DNA of 64,000 nt from Piezodorus guildinii (GCA_023052935.1 CM041292.1:99619587-99683586), one strand, 5' to 3'. Shown: positions 1 through 11,395, counted from the stretch's first letter. A program made the numbers and translations. Notes: generated by a model not told the origin, from the letters alone.

Positions 1-839
1 TATATTACCTATAATATTAATATTACCTATAATATTACCTAAGACTGACCTTATTGAAATTACACAACAAGGCCTAAATTTGAACTGTCCAATAGCACCT
101 CTATTTCTTTAAATTTGATATAATTGAGCATCTCAGTATGTTAATAGTAGTAGGTTGTAAACATAAATTATAAAAGATTCGAAAATAAACTAAAGGAGAA
201 TATTTGCGGAAAATACTCAAGCTTGAAAAAAAATAAAACAGTGTATAAATCACCGTAGGAAAGTTTCATGTTTCAGAAAGAATATTATGCATAAAACCAA
301 TGAAAGAGAAAGGATATTAAAGAAAACCCCTTGAACATAAAGTATTAATAGTTTTTCAAAATTTTCTCTTTTGATTGTTATATTAAGGGAAAAGATGTTT
401 GCATAACAAAATAATGGCGATTTTTATTACTTAAGTTTTTATAAATTTGAATTAGGAAGGTAAGCACAAGTGCATGTGGTGTATGCACCAGATTTTAAAG
501 TAATTAGATTATTTATGAGATGAAAGCCAATCTATAGCACGTGTTACTTTTGAGAGGTTATCTGAAATTGAGTTAGTCGGCTTAGTATCTGATGAATTTA
601 AATTATCAACAATGATGGCTTAATCATGCGGCCGCAGGCAAACTGCACAAGTTAATTAGTAGTTTGTGATACCTCTCCCATCGCCCAATAGTTTTCTTAT
701 CTATAATTTTATATAGCTGTCAAATTATGAATATAAATCTCTACCCCAAGAGTAAAATGTCGAGAAATAAATTTACAATCTGAGTTATTTGCAAATATTT
801 AAGTGATTATATAGTAGTACAAAGCTTGAAATTTTATAT
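1..839. other. AT-rich spacer, nothing recognised
   Basis: No coding frame with family resemblance, no clear repeat boundary and no RNA gene seen. Confidence 0.5.
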
Positions 840-1022
840 ATTCCATAAAATAACTAACAAACTAATAATATAATAGATTATTTAATAAAACGCAGGCTTC
901 TATTATAGCTTAATGTTATTAATTCTGTAATAATTTATTTTCATAACTGCATTTAAAAATTCTTAGATTAAGTCGTTAAGATTAAGATTCTTAAAAAAGT
1001 CGTGTGTTGAGCGCACCAGATT
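840..1022 (+). repeat. Repeat family A, right-end fragment
   Basis: It ends in the family's right terminus (GTGTGTTGAGCGCACCAG followed by a T run), matching the end at 63850-63887. It abuts the next copy head to tail, sharing the T run. Confidence 0.6.
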
Positions 1023-1765
1023 TTTACTTTCACTTATATATATATATATGAAATTCACTTGCCTATATATGAAATATATAGCAAGGAAAAGTATTGCGGT
1101 CGTGATAATTTTCGAATTCCAGTTTTCAACGGAAATGCACCTGATTTCAAATGACGAAGTCCCGCAAAAAGGTCTGTATGTGTGTGTGAAACTGAAAGTT
1201 CATATTTTAGAAAACACTATATATCGATGTAAAATTTAATGGCCTTTAATATTAAGTTTCATCCTGATTAAAATAGTCTGACAGGCCTTAAATGCCGATA
1301 TTTAAAATTTCCTTTCTCTAAAGTACCTTTAATTTTGTATATACTAAAAAAATGACAACATAATGCTGTTATGAACGATAAAAAACAGGTAAATACGTAA
1401 GTTGAACGAATTCGATATCTAAAGAGAAAACTGCAAATATATTTTTTTATTGGAATTTTTCGTTTTTGAACATAATAACAGTAATATAGTTGTATAATAT
1501 ATTGTTGGAAACCTAAAGATTTTAGAAAAAAGATTATCTGATACATAATCTTGTAAAATTTAATATAGAGTGATGAAAAGCCGATACAACTAACTGATTA
1601 TTTTAGATAATAATATAATATTTTTTTAACAAAACACAAGTTTCAATTGAAAATCAGTTTAATTAATTATTGATTGGGCTCACTTATTATTATCTCTAAC
1701 TGTATTTGGATATTTTTTAATTGATTTTCACTTACCGTTGCCCGCACCAGATTTTTCACAGACCA
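1023..1765 (+). repeat. Repeat family A, near full-length copy
   Basis: This is the local reference for a non-coding dispersed repeat with many partial copies in this window. The left end reads TACTTTCACTT; the right end reads CACTTACCG...GCACCAGATTTTT. Shared internal landmarks are a CCCGCAAAAAGGTCTGT segment followed by a short GT run, and a block reading AGTCTGACAGG. The sequence ACTTTCACTTACCT near the left end and its reverse complement near the right end of better copies form short subterminal inverted repeats. No ORF with family resemblance lies inside. Transposon class is unknown: probably a non-autonomous DNA element, but I see no clean target duplication. Confidence 0.7.
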
Positions 1766-2497
1766 CAGATTGGTCGATTACAACGATTTATTTTTTGAAA
1801 ATAGTGAAACAAAATATATCTTATCACATCATATAGATTCCGACTTTAATTAAAATATTCGTTATTCCTTCGGATATTATCTTAAATTTCAACTTACAAT
1901 ATACATTCAACCTCATTTCTATTAATCCCTATCACTTTAACTAAACCCTGCCTCGAAGCTATTTTTGCAGGTGAGGGTCGGTATTTGTTCCAGTTTTGAA
2001 AGGGGACAGGAGAGAGGGGCCTCGCGAAATGAAGGGGAAGTTATGGGCGGCTACAGGAAGTGACAACAAACAGGATGAAGGCTCGTACATCACTGCTATA
2101 TGAATAATATATTTGTTTTTCATTCAGTCCTCGGGTAAATATGTTAGGCCCTGTTAATCATGGAGGCTGTTCCATTTCATTTGTAGGACCCTTCTTCCTC
2201 TCTCCCTCCTCACCCTAGTCCTGTCCGCAATAGCCACAACCGATGACCAACTATTAATTAAATGTTATGGATTTGATTTATACAGAAATCAATCGCAATG
2301 CTGGTTTTTTTTTTCCACACTTTTGTTTCATTGAAAAAATATCGGTAACCCTGATATGATTCCGACTTTTAGTTCGATGAGTGATACCTCTGCACAATGG
2401 ATATTCATAGTTTCTCGTGGTCCGCTACACGCGGAAGAGAAGGAAACATCAATAGAATACATAAATAGAATAAGAATGAAACTTTATTTAGTTACAA
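1766..2497. other. Spacer with a GC-richer patch
   Basis: AT-rich flanks surround a GC-richer, apparently single-copy patch at about 1950-2240. It has no convincing coding frame. It could be conserved non-coding DNA; sequence alone does not show this. Confidence 0.4.
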
Positions 2498-2509
2498 GGT
2501 TCTAAAAAA
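2498..2509. repeat. Target-site duplication (left) of Jockey tail
   Basis: GGTTCTAAAAAA is repeated exactly at 3199-3210 on the other side of the LINE tail. Confidence 0.85.
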
Positions 2510-3198
2510 ATTTTTTTTTTTAATTCATTTATTGAAATTTACAACTGTATGTTCATACATCAAGTAAATATGCTACAATGATAATAAACATGAAAAAAAA
2601 ACATGAAGAGAAACTGCCCATTGGCAGCACTCTAGTAGTGAATCTACACATGAAGGTCTCGAGGCCATCTTCTTTTCAGCGGATTGTCAGGAATTGAAGT
2701 GGAAGCAAGGATTGAAACTAGTGGATTAGAGTGGGAGTGGAGTTTTTCATGGAAGGAGTGATACCTGGTACAGGCCAAATCAGCAACATATGGAACATTA
2801 CGGTCTTTGTGGATGATTTTGTTGGTGACAAAGTAAGGAGCGTTAAGGATTTTGCGAAGGATTTTGGATTGTTAGGATTGGATACGGGGTTTGATGGTTT
2901 AGTAGAGCCCCAAAGCTCAACTCCGTAAGTCCAGATAGACCTTATGATTGTCAAGTAAATTAGTCTTTTGTAGTAAAGAGAAAGGTTAGAGCGTCTGTCA
3001 AGTAAATGTTGAAGTAACCGAAATCGGCGAGCAGTTTCTTGTCTTTTCAGTCTTGTATGCGGATTCCATGTAAGACGTTTGTCAAGCAGGAGGCCTAAAC
3101 AACGGATCTGTTCAATAGGGACACGCGGAATATCATTAAAGGACACTGTAGGGCAGGATGTCATAGGTTTACGACGAAGGGTAAAGGTAATCTGGTGG
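2510..3198 (-). mobile_element. 5'-truncated Jockey-clade LINE
   Basis: Read on the minus strand, it runs from the RT C-terminal coding part through a 3' UTR to an A-tail (the T run at 2511-2521). Perfect 12-bp duplications at 2498-2509 and 3199-3210 flank it, as expected from target-primed reverse transcription. It is diverged from the Jockey at 40916-47190 and is the same subfamily as the split copy at 12906-14237. Confidence 0.9.
2644..3198 (-). pseudogene. Jockey ORF2 C-terminal fragment (after the RT core)
   Basis: The frame contains the thumb-region motif LGLLLDKRLTWNPHTRLKR and IWTYGVELWGS, both typical of Jockey pol after the FADD core. The frame is good from about 3164 to 2900, then shifts just after the ELWGS motif; the original frame resumes and ends with a PLKRRWPRDLHV-like C-terminus and a stop near 2644. 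The endonuclease and RT core are absent because the copy is 5'-truncated. Non-functional. Confidence 0.85.
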
Positions 3199-3232
3199 GG
3201 TTCTAAAAAATAAAGTAATATCTACAAACAAA

Positions 3233-4107
3233 ATATCTGAAACACATGACTTTCACGTACATCCGTCATTTATCAATTAAGAAATATTTAAATAAATCCA
3301 GAAACGGAAATAAATTGTTAAAGAATTATTTACATTGGATTTTAATAGAAACATGTGTTTTATTATATTATTAACCAAAATAATTAGTTAGTTTTATCGG
3401 CTTTTCATAACTCTTTATTAACTTTGTGTTTAAAATAATATTTTTTTCTAATATCTTTAGCTATCCAACGGTATATTATTCATGTTTATTACTCTTCTGA
3501 AATTCAAAAACGAAAAATTGTTTCTATAAAATATTTTTGCAGTTTTCTTTAGTTGGATATCGAACTAATATATATACCGTTTTTTCAGCAATGCTAATCA
3601 GTTGATATGGTCAATTTTATAGAAAAACTAGAAAATTAAAGGTACTTTGGAAGAAGAAATTTTGAAATATCGGCACTTAAGCCCTGTCAGACTATTTCAA
3701 TCAGAATGAAAGCTAAATGTTATAAAAGCCCGTCTAATTTTACATCCATATAGTGAGTTTAATCAAAATCGTTATCCTAAATAGGTGCATGGTATAAAGT
3801 GGCCCTTCTGGTTAGCTGATTTTGATGAAAACGATTTTGTAACATCTCGGGCGTGTAGTTGTCCTAAATAAGAAAATTCAGTTTAATAGGACTTTTCGTT
3901 TACGTGCTGGAGTTACCACACACTCACACACACACAGATCTTTTTGCGGGACTTGGTCATTTGGACTCAGGGGACACTAAGACGTGTATTTCTGTTGAAA
4001 ACTAGAATTCCAAAATTTTCACGATCGCAATACTATATATAGATAAGTGAAAGTAATAGTACTTTCCCTTACTATATAATTCATATATAGGTAAGTAAAA
4101 GTAAAAA
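3233..4107 (-). repeat. Repeat family A, near full-length copy
   Basis: It runs from a degraded right terminus (CACATGACTTTCACGTAC) to the left terminus (TAGGTAAGTAAAAGTAAAAA), with the internal CA tract and the AAAAAGATCTGTGTGTG-equivalent landmark in reverse orientation. Confidence 0.7.
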
Positions 4108-4767
4108 TGTATATAAAAATATTATAATAATTATAAGAAAAAAGAAAAGTAAAATGACAGTTTTGTAGTTTGAAAATAATATAAACCGACAAGGAAAATA
4201 AACATTAACGAGCTTACTCAATTTAATTAACATCTGCACGGAGTTATCGAAAGAAGAAAGATTTGTATAAGGAAAGGCAGCATAGTGCATGTATTCCAGA
4301 ATACAGTGTCAATTTTTTCCTTTATGGTAAAATTATACCGTAGAAACATTGTATACAATCAATTCACACCTATTACCAAAGGGCTAACATTACTTTTAGA
4401 TTCAAGGGATTAAGCATTAGTACTCTAATGAACCATTTAATTTTCCCTCGCTTCAAACTCTTTAAAAAAATGTTTGAAAAAGCCTGATAGCCACTTATTT
4501 TTGCGTGATAAAAATTTACTTAAAAATACATGGAGCTCAAACATGTGTTCATATATGTTTATATGTCAGGGACGAATAAAACAAGATGATGAGGGACCGT
4601 TATCATGTCTAGATAATACAAATTATTTTCTAATAGTACCGCATGTTTTTGTTATAGACTTCAGAATAAATATTATAACTATAAATACCACCTAGACGAA
4701 TGTCATGTATGTGCCTTCAAACTTTATGAATAGAAAAAGGATATATGCATATTTGAATGCTTGTTTT
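4108..4767. other. AT-rich spacer
   Basis: Only short frames without family resemblance. Confidence 0.4.
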
Positions 4768-4890
4768 TCATTTAACGAAACTTTATGCTACTGTGGTTAA
4801 TGGAGGATACTATAGTGAGAGACCTAAATTTTGCCTATCCAGCCTTATTAGAATCCGGAATCTTTAACGAGTGGCTGGCATTGCCCTGGC
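4768..4890 (-). mobile_element. SINE family B, fragment
   Basis: Reverse-complement match to the body and tail of the SINE at 58401-58653, sharing CTAAATTTTGCCTATCCA and ACTTTATGCTACT. The head is missing or too diverged. Confidence 0.6.
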
Positions 4891-5243
4891 TTGTTAATTG
4901 GAAATATGCATTTAAATAACAAGACAAATAAATTAAATAGAATTCCTTTAATTTTCAATATAACTTGGAGGGGTAAAATTTGTTTCTTAGCGATAAACGT
5001 TTTGCTGCCTGCTTCCGTTGTTGAAGGATGGAATTCCAAGTATTCTGACACGTTAAAATTCAACTAAAGCTAGTGATACTTAATTTAAACTGCTCCTCCC
5101 GATATTAATTATTCTAATTTATCTTATTTTTTCAAATATTATGAGTACGGCATGAAAGAAATATATTAATTAATGATGGCGGAGTTTCCTTTGATGACAT
5201 GTCCTCAATTCATGACAAGTGTTCATCCACTCACTTCAATTCA

Positions 5244-5305
<62 letters not shown>

Positions 5306-6467
5306 CATTTTGATAAATGCAAAAATAACTTTTTAAATAAATCAACGGCGTTGTATCAGTGTACCCTCTCATAATGCGCCTAATAGTACCAAAAGTCATA
5401 TTAATATGCATGGTTTTCAGAAAATAAAAAAATATTCATATATTAAGCAACAACAGGAGACCATACTAGGCTAAAAAAAAAAAATCATCCAATCAGCGTC
5501 AAATAAATAAAAAACCGTTACATATATACGTTGATGATTCATATATTTTTAAATTTTCAGAACTTCTTTAAACATACATCAATATTAATATAACGAAGGT
5601 ATGAATTTTTTCTGACACCTTTATAAAACATGATATCAACAATCATTACAGAAATTAGAAACAAAAAAAAAACAAAAAAACACTTCCTCTGTTTTTATAA
5701 ACCTGTAACGTTGATATAATTTTTAATTAATCATTAGGCTTGAAGAAACAATTAAAATAAGAATAAAATTATTATTGGTAATTTTCTTAAAACTTTTTAA
5801 AATGAAAACTCAAGTTTTCAACCTTTGGAGTTCAGGTTTTCCTTGGTAAATTATTACACGTAATAAGTAAATATTTATGAGGTTGGTATATGGTAACTAT
5901 ATCTTGCTATATAGTAAGTATTATATTTAACACGTATTGTGTGCTAAATCAGTCTAGTTATGTAAAGAACACTTATAACTCCAAAGTCTCCTGACTATCA
6001 GGTTCTAGATAAGGAGAACTTTCTTGGTTGCATCCAGTCTTATTTATTTATTTTTTTTTATGTACATTCTCGCATGTTTAGTATTTTTATATTTTATTAT
6101 CCATTGATACACGCGGAGTTTATAAAGGATATCATTCAATTCCATAGAAAATTAAATATTTTTGTTGTCATGTGACTGATTTTTTAAAAGAAAGTCTACT
6201 TAGTCATAATATTATTTTGCTAATATCACATTTTGTTTAGCATAACAAAACTAACTGGTTGTATTATATATAACCAACTCAAAATAGTTTAGAAATAAAA
6301 TAAATTTTTAGTAATAAAATACGTTTCAAATTTTCATGATTCAGTCGAATTTTCTGTAGTTTTGCATTTATCCAAATGCATTTTTTGTTAAAGTAAGCCC
6401 AGGTGAGTTGTACAATATATGTGTATATATTTTAATATATATATACAATTATTCTTGAAATCAATAT
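4891..6467. other. AT-rich spacer
   Basis: No gene recognised; it contains the (AT)n tract at 5246-5303. Confidence 0.4.
5246..5303. repeat. (AT)n microsatellite
   Basis: About 29 uninterrupted dinucleotides. Confidence 0.95.
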
Positions 6468-6525
6468 AAAAAATCCGGTGCGCGCAATACACGAGTTTCA
6501 CTAACCTCCGTTATTTCTATCTACT
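6468..6525 (-). repeat. Repeat family A, right-end fragment
   Basis: AATCCGGTGCGCGCAATACA followed by CACTAACCTCCG matches the family A right terminus in reverse. Confidence 0.6.
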
Positions 6526-6623
6526 CGTATTTAATTTGTATTGAGGATGTATAGTCGACTGTAGAAACTATTATAGGTGGAATAATCAGGAAACAGTCAT
6601 TTTTTGAATTTTTTTAAAATTTT

Positions 6624-6663
6624 GCCAACGTTTCGGCTCAAGCTTGTGAGCCATCATCAGGGC
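6624..6663 (-). ncRNA. Hammerhead-like ribozyme motif
   Basis: On the minus strand the order is GCC, CTGATGA, one T, stem II (GGCTC / GAGCC with an 8-nt loop), GAAAC, GTT, GGC. This fits a hammerhead core with a three-pair helix I (GCC/GGC), a minimal helix III and a GUU cleavage triplet. Short-helix-III hammerheads are known from Penelope-like elements. The core is seen directly; activity is inferred. The flanking sequence is too short to identify the host element, and the 5' end of a Jockey copy lies just downstream. Confidence 0.6.
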
Positions 6664-6715
6664 ATTACTGAGCCATGTCCAATAAACTGCTCAGTTACTC
6701 CAGGAGAAAGCCCTA

Positions 6716-7508
6716 ATGGTTGTTATAAGAAACCTACACTCTTCAACACCAACGGAAGCCATTAAAAAGGAATTGACCGAGATGGGCTACAGAGTGCGCC
6801 AAGTTATCAATGTATTAAAAGATAAAGTTCCTCGACCCTTATTCTTTGTTGATTTAGAACCATCAATAGGAGTAGAAAAAATTTATGATCTCAGAAGATT
6901 ATATTACACCAGTGAAAAAGATGAAAAACCCTACACGAAGAAAGATATAGTTCAGTGCCACAATTGTCAGGCATATAGCCATACTAAAACCTATTGCCAT
7001 CACACACCACGCTGTGTGAAATGCGGTGAACAGCATAGTCTGGAGAATGCCAAAACCGAAGTCACCACCTGCAGTATGTGCTCTGTGCCATCCAGCAAAC
7101 TACAAGGGATACCAAATGTATAAAACCCTGAGGAACAGATTTCAAAAACCCCAGGAACAAGAATATCAAGACCTAGAAGAGAACCATCTAAAATTATTAA
7201 TTCCAATGTATCATTTGCTCGCTTGCTTGGAGGTGGGAACCAGATTAATGAAGCCGAGGCCCTGAACGGAACAACGTTTACCTCATCATTCTCAATCCAT
7301 TCCAAACCTATCTATTCCTCAAAGTTACCCTAATCCTCAAAACACTCACCAACCTCAAATTTCTCATATCCCTCCTCCATCAAATGTAACAGATCTTACT
7401 AGTTTAATGACATCCTTCATATCCGAAATCAAATCCCTTGTTATGCCACTAATATCACTCCTCACTAATCTAGTATCAAATCTAATCCCTGCCTTAAAAA
7501 ATCCTTAA
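6716..7508 (+). pseudogene. Jockey-1 ORF1 (gag-like) remnant
   Basis: It matches the C-terminal half of the Jockey ORF1 at 41207-44051. VVIRNLHSSTP opens the recognisable part, followed by zinc knuckles of the C-x2-C-x4-H-x4-C type; the first (CHNCQAYSHTKTYC) is intact, the second has lost its last Cys, and the third is broken by a frameshift near 7080-7120. Downstream frames still match the proline-rich tail in pieces. The TAA at 7506-7508 directly abuts the ORF2 ATG at 7509, the same TAAATG junction as in the 44-kb copy. The original protein would bind element RNA. Not functional. Confidence 0.8.
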
Positions 7509-8357
7509 ATGACTTCACCTAACTTCTTATCCATTCTTCTTTGGAATGCGCATGGTGTTAGAAATCATACTGACGAACTGACAGCGTTGTTGCAAGACAA
7601 AACAGTTGATGTGGCACTTATTACCGAAACTAGACTAACCCCTCGATAGTTCTTCGAAATACCGCAATACATGACATACCGTACTGACCACCCAGACGGC
7701 AAAGCCCAAGCCGGTTCTGCTGTCATTGTCCACCAATCCCTCTCTCATCATTTACTCCCACTTCCTCCATATGATTTCCTGCAAGCCACAGCCATAGTAA
7801 TCAAGACTTTTTTTTTTTTTGCTAACCCTTACATCAGCATATTGCCCTCCCAAACATTCCATTTCCAAAACTGAATTTGTATCCTTCCTGAATTCCTTAG
7901 GAAATCATTTCATTCTGAGTGCAGACTTAAACGCCAAGAACCAACAGTGGGGTTCCAGAACAACGAATTCTCGTGAACGAAATTTGCTGTCTGCACTCAA
8001 CTCCCGACATTTTAAGCTCCTACCTCCTGACTCTCCTACCTACTTGCCAACCTATCCTAACCGTAATCCTGACATCCTTGACTTCTTCATTCACAGCGGA
8101 TTAGGCTCCCTCAACTTATCTGTAACTCGAATTGATGAACTACCCTCAGACCATATTGACCTCAGAGTGACCCTCATATTCCCAGATGATCTTGATGATG
8201 CCGTAAATTCCTTTACCACCGCCATTCAGCAAGCTGTCTGGACTGCCTCCTCTCCTTTGCCCACCTATATAAATCCTCACCAAAACAAATTACTGCAACC
8301 CATCATAGACCTTATCCAGACCAAACGCCGAGCTAGATCATTATGGCAGCGCACCCG
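7509..8357 (+). pseudogene. Jockey-1 ORF2 endonuclease domain remnant
   Basis: It starts at the ATG joined to the ORF1 stop. Motifs of the APE-type endonuclease are visible: LLWNAHGVRNHTDEL, ALITETRLT, SADLNAKNQQWGSR and PSDH. Damage: a TAG stop at about 7648, a frameshift in a 13-T run near 7810, and an in-frame loss of about 38 codons after SDH compared with the 44-kb copy. The match stops at ...SLWQRTR (8357), where the sequence flips to minus-strand RT. The domain would nick target DNA for first-strand synthesis. Confidence 0.85.
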
Positions 8358-9073
8358 TATGACACCAGTCCTCGATAAGACAAAGGTGTCTATGGAGGAT
8401 TAAGGATGCTATTTCAGGATTGGAATTGGATGATAGGATGGCGGTGTCATCTGCAAATGTTGCCAGAAAGGTGTCAGAATGATTAGGAATATCAGCAGTG
8501 TAAAGGGTGTAGAGGACGGATCCCAAGACGCTGCCTTGAGGAACACCGGCCTCAATGGTATAAAAGTTAGAAAATTCTACACCACAGCGAACTCGGAGCG
8601 GTTTGAGAGATAGGATCGTAGAATGAGGTATAGAGACTGGGGTAAATGCGTTTTAAGCTTAAAGAGTAATCCGGTGTGCCATACCCGGTCAAAAGCTTGC
8701 GCTATGTCCAGAAACGCACCAGTACAATACTCTTTGCATTCAAGGGCTGAGGAAATATGGTCTTCAACTCTGAGTCCTTGTTGAACAGTGGAATGATGAG
8801 GACGGAAACCACACTGATGGGAAGAAAGATTTTGAGATTCTAATATAGGCAGGATTCGTTTTAGAAGGAGTTTTTCAAAGATTTTTGAGAGGATAGGGAG
8901 TAGACTTATAGGTCTGTAGGATGAAGTGTTGCTGGAAGGTTTACCTGGTTTTAGCAAGAGAATGATTGTGGAATGTTTCCACAAATGAGGAAAATAGGTG
9001 GTGCGTAGGATGCAGTTGTAGATATAGATAAGGAATATAATAGCTTCCTGCGGAAGTTGATGGAGGATCTGGG
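8358..9073 (-). pseudogene. Inverted Jockey RT segment (first copy)
   Basis: Minus-strand RT colinear with 46150 back to 45428 of the 44-kb copy, including the FADDTAIL active-site motif near 8440 and the fingers/palm block at 8577-8984 (SSYRPISLLPILSK, FLDIAQAFDRVWHTG). The 135-residue block is open and specifies exactly the same protein as the block at 9442-9849. At 8358 it is joined head-on to the plus-strand endonuclease segment. Isolated from its endonuclease, it cannot make a working protein. Confidence 0.85.
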
Positions 9074-9399
9074 GCCCATATTAGAATCTCAAAATCTTCC
9101 TTTCCATCAGTTTGGATTCCGTCCTCAACATTCTATGGTTCAGCAAGGACCCCGAGTTCTGAACCACATATCCTCTGCCCTTAATTGCAAGTAGTATTGT
9201 TCGGGTGTCTTTCTGGACATAGCTCAAGCTTTTGACCGGGTGTGGCACCCGGGCTTGCTCTTCAAGCTGAAAACCCATTTACCGCAATCTCTATACCTCA
9301 TCCTACGATCCTACCTATCAAACCGCTCCTTCTGAGTTCGCAGTGGTGTAGACTTTTCCAACCTTTAACCCGTTGAGGCCGGTGTTCCTCAAGGCAGCG
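9074..9399 (+). pseudogene. Plus-strand Jockey RT segment (first copy)
   Basis: It matches 45652-45975 of the 44-kb copy: SQNLPFHQFGF-type, FLDIAQAFDRVWHPG and EAGVPQGS motifs can be read across frames. It ends at the PQGS motif, where a palindrome (arms of about 20 bp, 6-nt spacer, centred near 9397) turns the sequence back onto the minus strand. Confidence 0.8.
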
Positions 9400-9938
9400 C
9401 TTGAGGAACACCGGCCTCAATGGTATAAAAGTTAGAAAATTCTACACCACAGCGAACTCGGAGCGGTTTGAGAGATAGGATCGTAGAATGAGGTATAGAG
9501 ACTGGGGTAAATGCGTTTTAAGCTTAAAGAGTAATCCGGTGTGCCATACCCGGTCAAAAGCTTGCGCTATGTCCAGAAACGCACCAGTACAATACTCTTT
9601 GCATTCAAGGGCTGAGGAAATATGGTCTTCAACTCTGAGTCCTTGTTGAACAGTGGAATGATGAGGACGGAAACCACACTGATGGGAAGAAAGATTTTGA
9701 GATTCTAATATAGGCAGGATTCGTTTTAGAAGGAGTTTTTCAAAGATTTTTGAGAGGATGGGGAGTAGACTTATAGGTCTGTAGGATGAAGTGTTGCTGG
9801 AAGGTTTACCTGGTTTTAGCAAGAGAATGATTGTGGAATGTTTCCACAAATGAGGAAAATAGGTGGTGCGTAGGATGCAGTTGTAGATATAGATAAGGAA
9901 TATAATAGCTTCCTGCGGAAGTTGATGGAGGATCTGGG
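9400..9938 (-). pseudogene. Inverted Jockey RT segment (second copy)
   Basis: A duplicate of 8535-9073. The open block at 9442-9849 encodes the same 135 residues as 8577-8984; a single A/G difference stands out in the alignment (near 9757). Confidence 0.85.
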
Positions 9939-10969
9939 CCCATATTAGAATCTCAAAATCTTCCTTTCCATCAGTTTGGATTCCGTCCTCAACATTCTAT
10001 GGTTCAGCAAGGACCCCGATTCTGAACCACATTCCTCTGCCCTTAATTGCAAGTAGTATGTTTCGGGTGTCTTTCTGGACATAGCTCAAGCTTTTGACCG
10101 GGTGTGCACCCGGATTGCTCTTCAAGCTGAAAACCCATTTACCGCAATCTCTATACCTCATCCTACGAATCCTACTATCAAACCGCTCCTTCTGAGTTCG
10201 CAGTGGGTAGACTTTTCCAACCTTTACCGTTGAGGCCGGTGTTCCTCAAGCAGGTTTGGGACCCGTCTACATCCTTTAACGCGATATCCCTACTGATCCG
10301 AAAAATTTCTGGCAACATTTGCTGATGACACCGCCATCCTTTCATCCAATTCCGATCCTGAAGTAGCATCGCTGAATCTCCAAAGGCAACTATCTCTTAT
10401 CAAAAAATGTGTAATGCTTGCGTATTAAGTGGACGAAAGCAAATGCACACACGTCACCTTCACCTTAGACGCAAATCCTGTCAATGGTTAATTCAATTCA
10501 TACGCTTCCTTCCTCAGACACAGTCGGTATCTTGGCTTTTTACTTGACAAAGATTAACATGAACCACATACAAGACTTAAAGACAGAACTCAACCGACGA
10601 TTCGGACAGTTATACGACTACTCAACCGAAATCTAGGCTTACAGTTGACAACAAATTATTAATCTACAAGACGATACTGAAGCCTATCTGGACGTACGGA
10701 CTTGAACTGGGGGGACAGCTAAACGTTCTAACATCAAACGCATTCAATGCTTTCAATCCAAAGTCCTCCGAATAATAGTAAATACTCCTTATTATGTCAC
10801 CAAATATACCTTACCATTTATTTTAGACTTGATTCCTTCCAAATTTTCCAAATTCCATCAGAACCTCATTCATCATCCTAATCCTCTAGCACAATCCCTA
10901 CCTAGCTCCACTCATCCATACAACCCTCCTAGAAGGTTGAAACGGCAGTGACCCCGAGACATATTGTAA
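9939..10969 (+). pseudogene. Jockey-1 RT to C-terminus, frameshifted
   Basis: Continuous with 45652-46732 of the 44-kb copy, containing a recognisable FADDTAIL-equivalent (near 10322), the LLDK...LTWNPHT region and the NPPRRLKRQ C-terminus with TAA near 10967. It is riddled with one-base deletions, so no frame stays open for more than about 60 codons. Several deletions look like homopolymer or single-base errors of long reads, not age-related decay. Confidence 0.8.
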
Positions 10970-11395
10970 ATATCTTTTCTGGAGTTCTGACACTGGTCAG
11001 ATTCTCCTCTCATGTGCGGTGTGTTTGTGGCTATGGCGCCCTCACTCAGCTTCCGCTGGCTCAGACCAGTGATGCGGATGAGAGGGAGGCGCTGGGATCC
11101 CCCGGATTCTGCTTGTCCTCCACAAGTGGGGGTAGGCGGACTCCGACGGTGGTTCCTCAACAAATTGTAAATATTGTATATAGGTATGAGTTTGTTCATA
11201 TTTAGTTTATTTATTTGTTAACTCAATATTTATTTAATTTATAAATTTTGTTATTATATACCTTTAATAATTTTAGTTTCATTTTATGTAATTTGACTTT
11301 TCTTTTGTTTATATTGTAAATATTGTATGAATGTTATCATGTAGCAATATTATCATTGTTCATAGCGACAAACTGTTATATATCCGAATAAATAA
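10970..11395 (+). other. Jockey-1 3' UTR
   Basis: It matches 46733-47165, including a GC-richer block (10975-11160) then an AT-rich end. The GC-rich block is shared with the 44-kb copy, so it belongs to the element and not to a host gene. Confidence 0.8.

Larger units (their letters stand above)
8535..10250. repeat. Tandem 865-bp duplication inside Jockey-1
   Basis: Unit 1 is 8535-9399 and unit 2 is 9400-10250, starting CTTGAGGAACACCGG in both. Each unit holds a minus-strand RT part followed by a plus-strand RT part. The minus parts are almost identical, but the plus parts differ by many single-base deletions in unit 2. Confidence 0.9.
6691..11395 (+). mobile_element. Jockey-1, 5'-truncated and internally scrambled LINE
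   Basis: It aligns to the Jockey at 40916-47190 from late ORF1 to the 3' end. Order of blocks: ORF1 and endonuclease (+) 6691-8357; RT (-) 8358-9073; RT (+) 9074-9399; RT (-) 9400-9938; RT and 3' UTR (+) 9939-11395. The 3' end (CGAATAAATAA near 11385) lacks a long A-tail and I found no target duplication. Simple 5' inversion by twin priming gives one inversion, not this series, so later rearrangement or misassembly is likely. Confidence 0.85.

Noticed and set aside
8577..9849. Two identical 135-codon minus-strand genes
   Set aside because: They are duplicated, isolated pieces of one Jockey RT frame, without start or partner domains.
10912..11205. Frames on both strands over a GC-rich patch
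   Set aside because: The patch is Jockey 3' UTR, shared with 46733-46910.
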